Part shown: one piece after another, positions 63,411 through 64,000 of the stretch
How the letters are laid out: each line of letters starts with the position of its first letter
Numbering within the stretch: position 1 is the first letter of the stretch
Source of the DNA: Lutraria lutraria
Lineage: Eukaryota; Mollusca; Bivalvia; Venerida; Mactridae
Reading direction: 5' to 3'
Assembly: GCA_964023205.1 (NCBI GenBank)
Contig: OZ026841.1
Span: 34,610,399 to 34,674,398, forward strand
DNA: 64,000 bases
The notes under the pieces: generated by a model
What the model was told of the DNA's origin: nothing
The model's database searches: none
The model's input: the letters and a program-made list of their open reading frames with translations, nothing else
Program-made: the position numbers and the translations under genes

Positions 63411-63572
63411 TTAATTGAATGCTTTAAATCCCTTATAAATCAATTTCTGGGCGTATTCGTCGTAGACCGTTCCAAAGCGGTACTCTCCAGGAGACTGTGT
63501 TTCGTTCACTTTTTTGTGCATGGTCCTTTGGGTTAGCTCTAGGTGTTTTGGATAGCAGGATGTCGTTAGAGT
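63411..63572 (-). other. Short open frame resembling a terminal exon or transposon fragment
   Basis: A frame open for 53 codons ends HKKVNETQSPGEYRFGTVYD EYAQKLIYKGFKAFN then TAA; an ATG lies at 63521. It is less AT-rich than its surroundings and the residue mix looks coding. I do not recognise the family. It may be the last exon of a minus-strand gene or a piece of a mobile element. Confidence 0.33.
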
Positions 63573-63627
63573 TTAGTATTTTTAATGCCTCCACTAACAT
63601 GAAACACTGTCATAACGACAACAATTT

Positions 63628-63718
63628 AATGATTTTATTTTAATTGAATCTCATGCTCAAGTTCTTCACCCAATTAGAAGCTGCTTTAAATATTAATAAA
63701 CATCAATAAAACAATGGG
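63628..63718 (-). repeat. Dispersed conserved block, copy 2
   Basis: The reverse complement matches 17900-17985, sharing 'gttttattgatgt', 'tatttaaagcagcttc' and 'gcatgagattcaattaaaat'. Confidence 0.6.
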
Positions 63719-64000
63719 AACATACACGTGGTACGTACATAACAGTCTTAACGGTAACAAAGACTAAAATTCATCGTTTCCGGATGAAAATGTGAATACA
63801 GTAAGATTGCTATGATAAACATATATGTACACTAAGGAGACTATTTGTCATTAATACGAAAAATTTGTTTGCCGCACTTCCACATCAGAAAAAAATTGAA
63901 TGTTGACGCTGGATTCTGAAACACCATTTGTATATATAAGTATACAGAAGTAAAATACATCTCATTTACACGTATGTGTTTCTCGTTCCTTAAGACATGC

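Overview
This is a eukaryotic genomic window, very probably from a bivalve mollusc. It is AT-rich, most of it is intronic or intergenic, and it is packed with short non-autonomous repeats. Several of these repeats look like ones I associate with bivalve genomes (for example fragments with 'gggccaagatggcc' or 'tgaccttgacctttga'); the taxon is an inference from them. There are no bacterial-style operons. The genes have small exons joined by GT-AG introns, so I rebuilt them by hand from splice signals, reading phase and family resemblance.

Three genes are supported. (1) A complete SPEF1/CLAMP-like gene on the minus strand (start codon 53306, stop 33244): six ordinary exons plus a 15-nt microexon, all in phase, 301 residues, with an N-terminal calponin-homology domain and a C-terminal coiled coil. 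SPEF1 proteins bundle microtubules in motile cilia and flagella. (2) A complete Deltex-type ubiquitin ligase on the plus strand (56121 to 60044): three exons, 348 residues, an acidic N-terminus, a C3HC4 RING and a Deltex C-terminal domain. It is divergent from SPEF1, with 2.8 kb between the two start codons. (3) The 3' part of a single-pass membrane protein on the minus strand (26152 to 18180): four exons in phase, a transmembrane helix and a cytoplasmic tail resembling alpha/epsilon-sarcoglycan. Its ectodomain exons were not found.

Layout. 1-11200: intergenic, rich in MITEs and tRNA-derived repeats. 11200-11370: promoter-like sequence and a possible non-coding first exon on the minus strand. 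11370-18180: intergenic repeats. 18180-26152: membrane protein gene. 26153-33243: intergenic, with a 47-bp minisatellite of about 20 copies and a perfect 57-bp inverted repeat. 33244-53306: SPEF1 gene, whose introns hold a 28-bp minisatellite and several MITEs. 53307-56120: divergent spacer with a long GGAA purine tract. 56121-60044: Deltex gene, whose second intron holds a 1.06-kb foldback element. 60045-64000: repeats and one unexplained short open frame.

No clustered gene system is visible, and the genes do not form an evident pathway. The most distinctive items are the SPEF1 microexon, an RFX-like X-box in a SPEF1 intron, the Deltex protein with Phe where I recall a catalytic His, the foldback element, and two unusual minisatellites.
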